Assembly (NCBI GenBank): GCA_029204225.1
Contig: CM055092.1
Span: 85,305,878-85,369,877, forward strand
DNA length: 64,000 nt
Reading direction: 5' to 3'
From: Diphasiastrum complanatum
Lineage: Eukaryota > Streptophyta > Lycopodiopsida > Lycopodiales > Lycopodiaceae
In this document: one piece after another, positions 61,726-64,000 of the stretch
Layout: every line of letters begins with the position of its first letter
Numbering within the stretch: the stretch's first letter is position 1
Translations under genes and position numbers: made by a program
Notes under the pieces: model-generated
Databases searched by the model: none
The model's input: only the letters and a program-made list of their open reading frames with translations
What the model was told of the DNA's origin: nothing

Positions 61726-62459
61726 AACAAAAATCAATATAAGAGCTCGTTCAATTTTGTGAATTCTTTTCGAACAGAATTATTTGTGAACAAAAAAAAT
61801 AGTTTCACGAATCGTTTGAGAGACTCCCATCAGTTTGTCACCAGAATTTTACTGGAACTACACGTTCCATCACTCAGGAATTATGAGTAAAATTACAGTG
61901 TCATTTTTTTTGCTTCCCATCACTATTGCTTTGTTCAATTCTTGATAGGCGTAGTCATGCACTGAAAGTAGAAAGTTTCTGCTACTTTATCTTTCCGACA
62001 CACGGGTAAGCATTATAAGTTGTCTACCAGATATTGTGGAACATTTCAGATTATAAGAAAAAATTGTTCTTGAGCTTACGAACTTGACCTTCAGGATAAA
62101 TCAATTGCTCAATATTCACAATATGGCAAAACAAGCCAAAAATTTCCTACATCAATGAGAATTGAGTTCCTACAGTGGATTTGCATGGAATGTCCACATC
62201 TTTTAGTTAACTCAACTATCATAGATCCACATGTAAAACTGCATGCATGGATATTGCATGGATTGCATGTCAGCTCCCTAAACTACCTAGACATGTGTAG
62301 ATCATGTAAACTAATTTGCATGTTGCATGCACGCACTCTGAATGACATTGCATGTCACGTAACTTTTTGCATGACCTCAAATGTAGATCTACCTAACTCA
62401 AACTCAACCTATTCTAGAAGAATATGTGCTCAGTTCACATTCCTCTATATACAATAAAA
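61726..62459. other. no gene; TGCATG-rich stretch
   Basis: No coding motif. Between 62178 and 62375 there are about nine copies of TGCATG, an RY-type palindrome. No other structure was recognised. Confidence 0.5.
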
Positions 62460-62524
62460 TATTTACAAGAAATAAGGTGAGCATAGCCCCCAAAGTTAAC
62501 ATAGGAAGATATGTTTTACCATTT

Positions 62525-63675
62525 GTTAACTCTTTTACAGTATGCTCCATTGGAGTATCTATGCTCTTAAACTTTTCGATTTGAAATTTCTTAAGCATGG
62601 AAAGAGCATATCTAGATTGACTAATGAAAGCATGATCTTTCCAAAAGTCAATTTCTAGGCCTAAAATGTAGTGAAGAACTCCTAGATCTTGCATCTTAAA
62701 TTCACTACCAAGTGCACATTTTGTTTCTTACACTAGCTCCAAATCATTTCCACTAAGAATGATATCATCTACATAGATGAGAAGAATAACTACAAAGTTA
62801 TTTATAAACTTAATGTACAATGATGGGTCATAATAACTAAGATGAATTCCGAGTGATATGAGAAAAGAGTTGAGGCTTGCATACCGAGACCTTGGTGCTT
62901 GTTTTAGTCCATAGAGACTTCTGAATAAAAGACAAAATTTTGCTTCTTCACCTTCTTTCACAAATCCAGGTGGTTGCTTCATGTAGATCTCCTCCTCAAG
63001 GTAACCATTGAGGAAAGCATTAGATACATCAAGTTGAAGCATCCTCCAATTGTGATAACATGCAAGAGGAATGAGAATTCTTATAGTTACCATTTTTGCA
63101 ACTGGTGCAGCAGTATCTTCATAGTCAAGACCTTTGATCTGAGAATAACCTTTGGCACAAAGTCTTGCTTTGAATTTGTTGATGGATCCATCATTGTTGT
63201 ACTTGATTCTGAATATCCATTTGCATCCAATTGCTTTAACCCACTCCTTGAATTGAAGTAATTCCTGGACATCTCTTGGCTCTTCATCTGATATGAAGAA
63301 TGCATGATAGGAAGTCTCACCTTCCACTTGCTTTCCTCCCTCATCATATGTGAGCCTTTTTTTCTTGGATTTTTCTCTTGTGGATCTTCTAGGTGCATGT
63401 GCTTGAAGTTGCTCCTCCTCAAGCCTCGGTCCCAACACATCTTGAACAACATCAAGATTGACAATTGTAGATCCTGCATGAGATTTCTTGATCTTTGCCT
63501 CATCCAAGTTAAACTTCCGATCTTCATGAAAGATCACATCTCTACTTACAACATTCTTGTTAGAAGCGGGAACATAAACTTTATATGCTTTCTTAGAAGA
63601 TGCATATCCAACAAAAATACCTTTAATAGCAAGGGGATCATCATTTTTTTTAGTCTCCATAGCATAACCAACCAA
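62525..63675 (-). pseudogene. Copia RT with integrase C-terminus
   Basis: The frame at 63675-62728 starts within the integrase C-terminal region (GIFVGYASSKKAYKVYVPAS). It continues through RRSTREKSKKKRLTYDEGGK, CKWIFRIKYNNDGSINKFKA, LQLDVSNAFLNGYLEEEIYM and SLYGLKQAPRSRYASLNSFL to VVILLIYVDDIILSGND, with YVDD intact. After a stop at 62728 the next frame gives MQDLGVLHYILGLEIDFWKD and SIDTPMEHTVKEL, where it is cut off. The internal deletion near 63240 (FKEWVKAIGCKW) removes about 20 residues that normally contain the NNTWELV block. Confidence 0.9.
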
Positions 63676-64000
63676 AGAACCTAAGATGATCTACCTTAGG
63701 CTTTTTCTTGTACAACATCTCAAATGGTGTTCTTCCTTCTATAGCAAGATTATGAAGCCTATTACAAAGATAATTTGCACATGCAATTGCTTCTCCCCAA
63801 AACTCTTTAGGTAGAGATGCTTCTAGTCTAATGGCTTTTGCACATTCACACAGTGTTCAATTTTTCCTTTCAACAACTCCATTTTGCTGAGAAGTATAAG
63901 AACAAGAAAATTTTTCCTGTATTCCCTCTTGCTCACAATAGTCTTTATACTTATTAGAGGTATATTCACCTCCACTATCACTTCTCAAAGCTTTTAACTT
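63676..64000 (-). pseudogene. Copia integrase, partial
   Basis: The minus strand reads, with small breaks, KLKALRSDSGGEYTSNKY (second Asp), SQQNGVVERKN (Glu), LCECAKAIRLEASLPKELWG and LYKKKPKVDHLRFFGWLCY. A stop replaces the Arg after ERKN, and it is cut by the window edge. Confidence 0.85.

Larger units (their letters stand above)
62460..64000 (-). mobile_element. Copia fragment running off the window
   Basis: Reverse transcriptase and integrase of a Copia element closely related to 47685-53925. It begins within RT at about 62525 (RNase H and 3' LTR absent) and continues left to right, in reverse coding order, into integrase at the window end. Confidence 0.9.

Noticed and set aside
1-64000. 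CRISPR-like arrays, tRNA or rRNA genes
   Set aside because: No regularly spaced repeat arrays, tRNA A/B boxes with cloverleaf, or rRNA cores were seen. The repeats present are microsatellites, LTRs and tandem duplications.

Overview
The window is plant nuclear DNA from a large, transposon-rich genome. It holds one recognisable host gene, the 3' half of DNA ligase 1 (LIG1), on the + strand. Nine exons (7980-37519) encode the last 234 residues and join in one open frame at canonical GT/AG sites. Five introns are short (122-243 bp), but three are huge (6.9, 9.3 and 11.6 kb) and full of retroelements. That architecture is common in gymnosperms, so a conifer-like or other large-genome seed plant is my inference; the sequence does not name a species. 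No tRNA, rRNA, CRISPR array or bacterial-type gene was seen.

Layout. 1-5940: simple repeats, then two decayed LINEs head to head (about 569-3545 on -, 3560-5940 on +). 5940-7979: mostly unassigned, probably intron. 7980-37519: LIG1. Intron 1 holds Ty3/gypsy integrase and chromodomain scraps, a LINE 5' part and a truncated Copia element. Intron 4 holds a gypsy chromodomain plus LTR remnant and a Copia element (18319-24806) into which a 2.85-kb non-autonomous LTR element (20023-22877) has inserted. Intron 6 holds a decayed Copia remnant split by a 5.4-kb LTR element (27948-33354).

37520-43814: LIG1 3' flank, then an LTR element starting about 150 bp after the stop codon. Its interior contains acidic reading frames and an inserted minus-strand Copia fragment. 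43815-47500: intergenic DNA with tandem duplications. 47685-53925: a nearly complete minus-strand Copia element with matching 5-bp target duplications, sitting inside an older LTR. 55340-61725: two halves of one Copia family in opposite orientation, joined at an LTR end. 62460-64000: a Copia fragment running off the window.

Five layered insertions could be dated relative to one another, and three have clear 5-bp target duplications (TAGAC, ACTAG, AAGAG). I found no obviously new defence or metabolic system. The least explained items are two non-autonomous LTR elements carrying long uninterrupted frames (407 and 434 residues) and an Asp/Asn/Gln-rich frame near 39150-39875. All similarity statements come from reading motifs by eye, and no database search was run.
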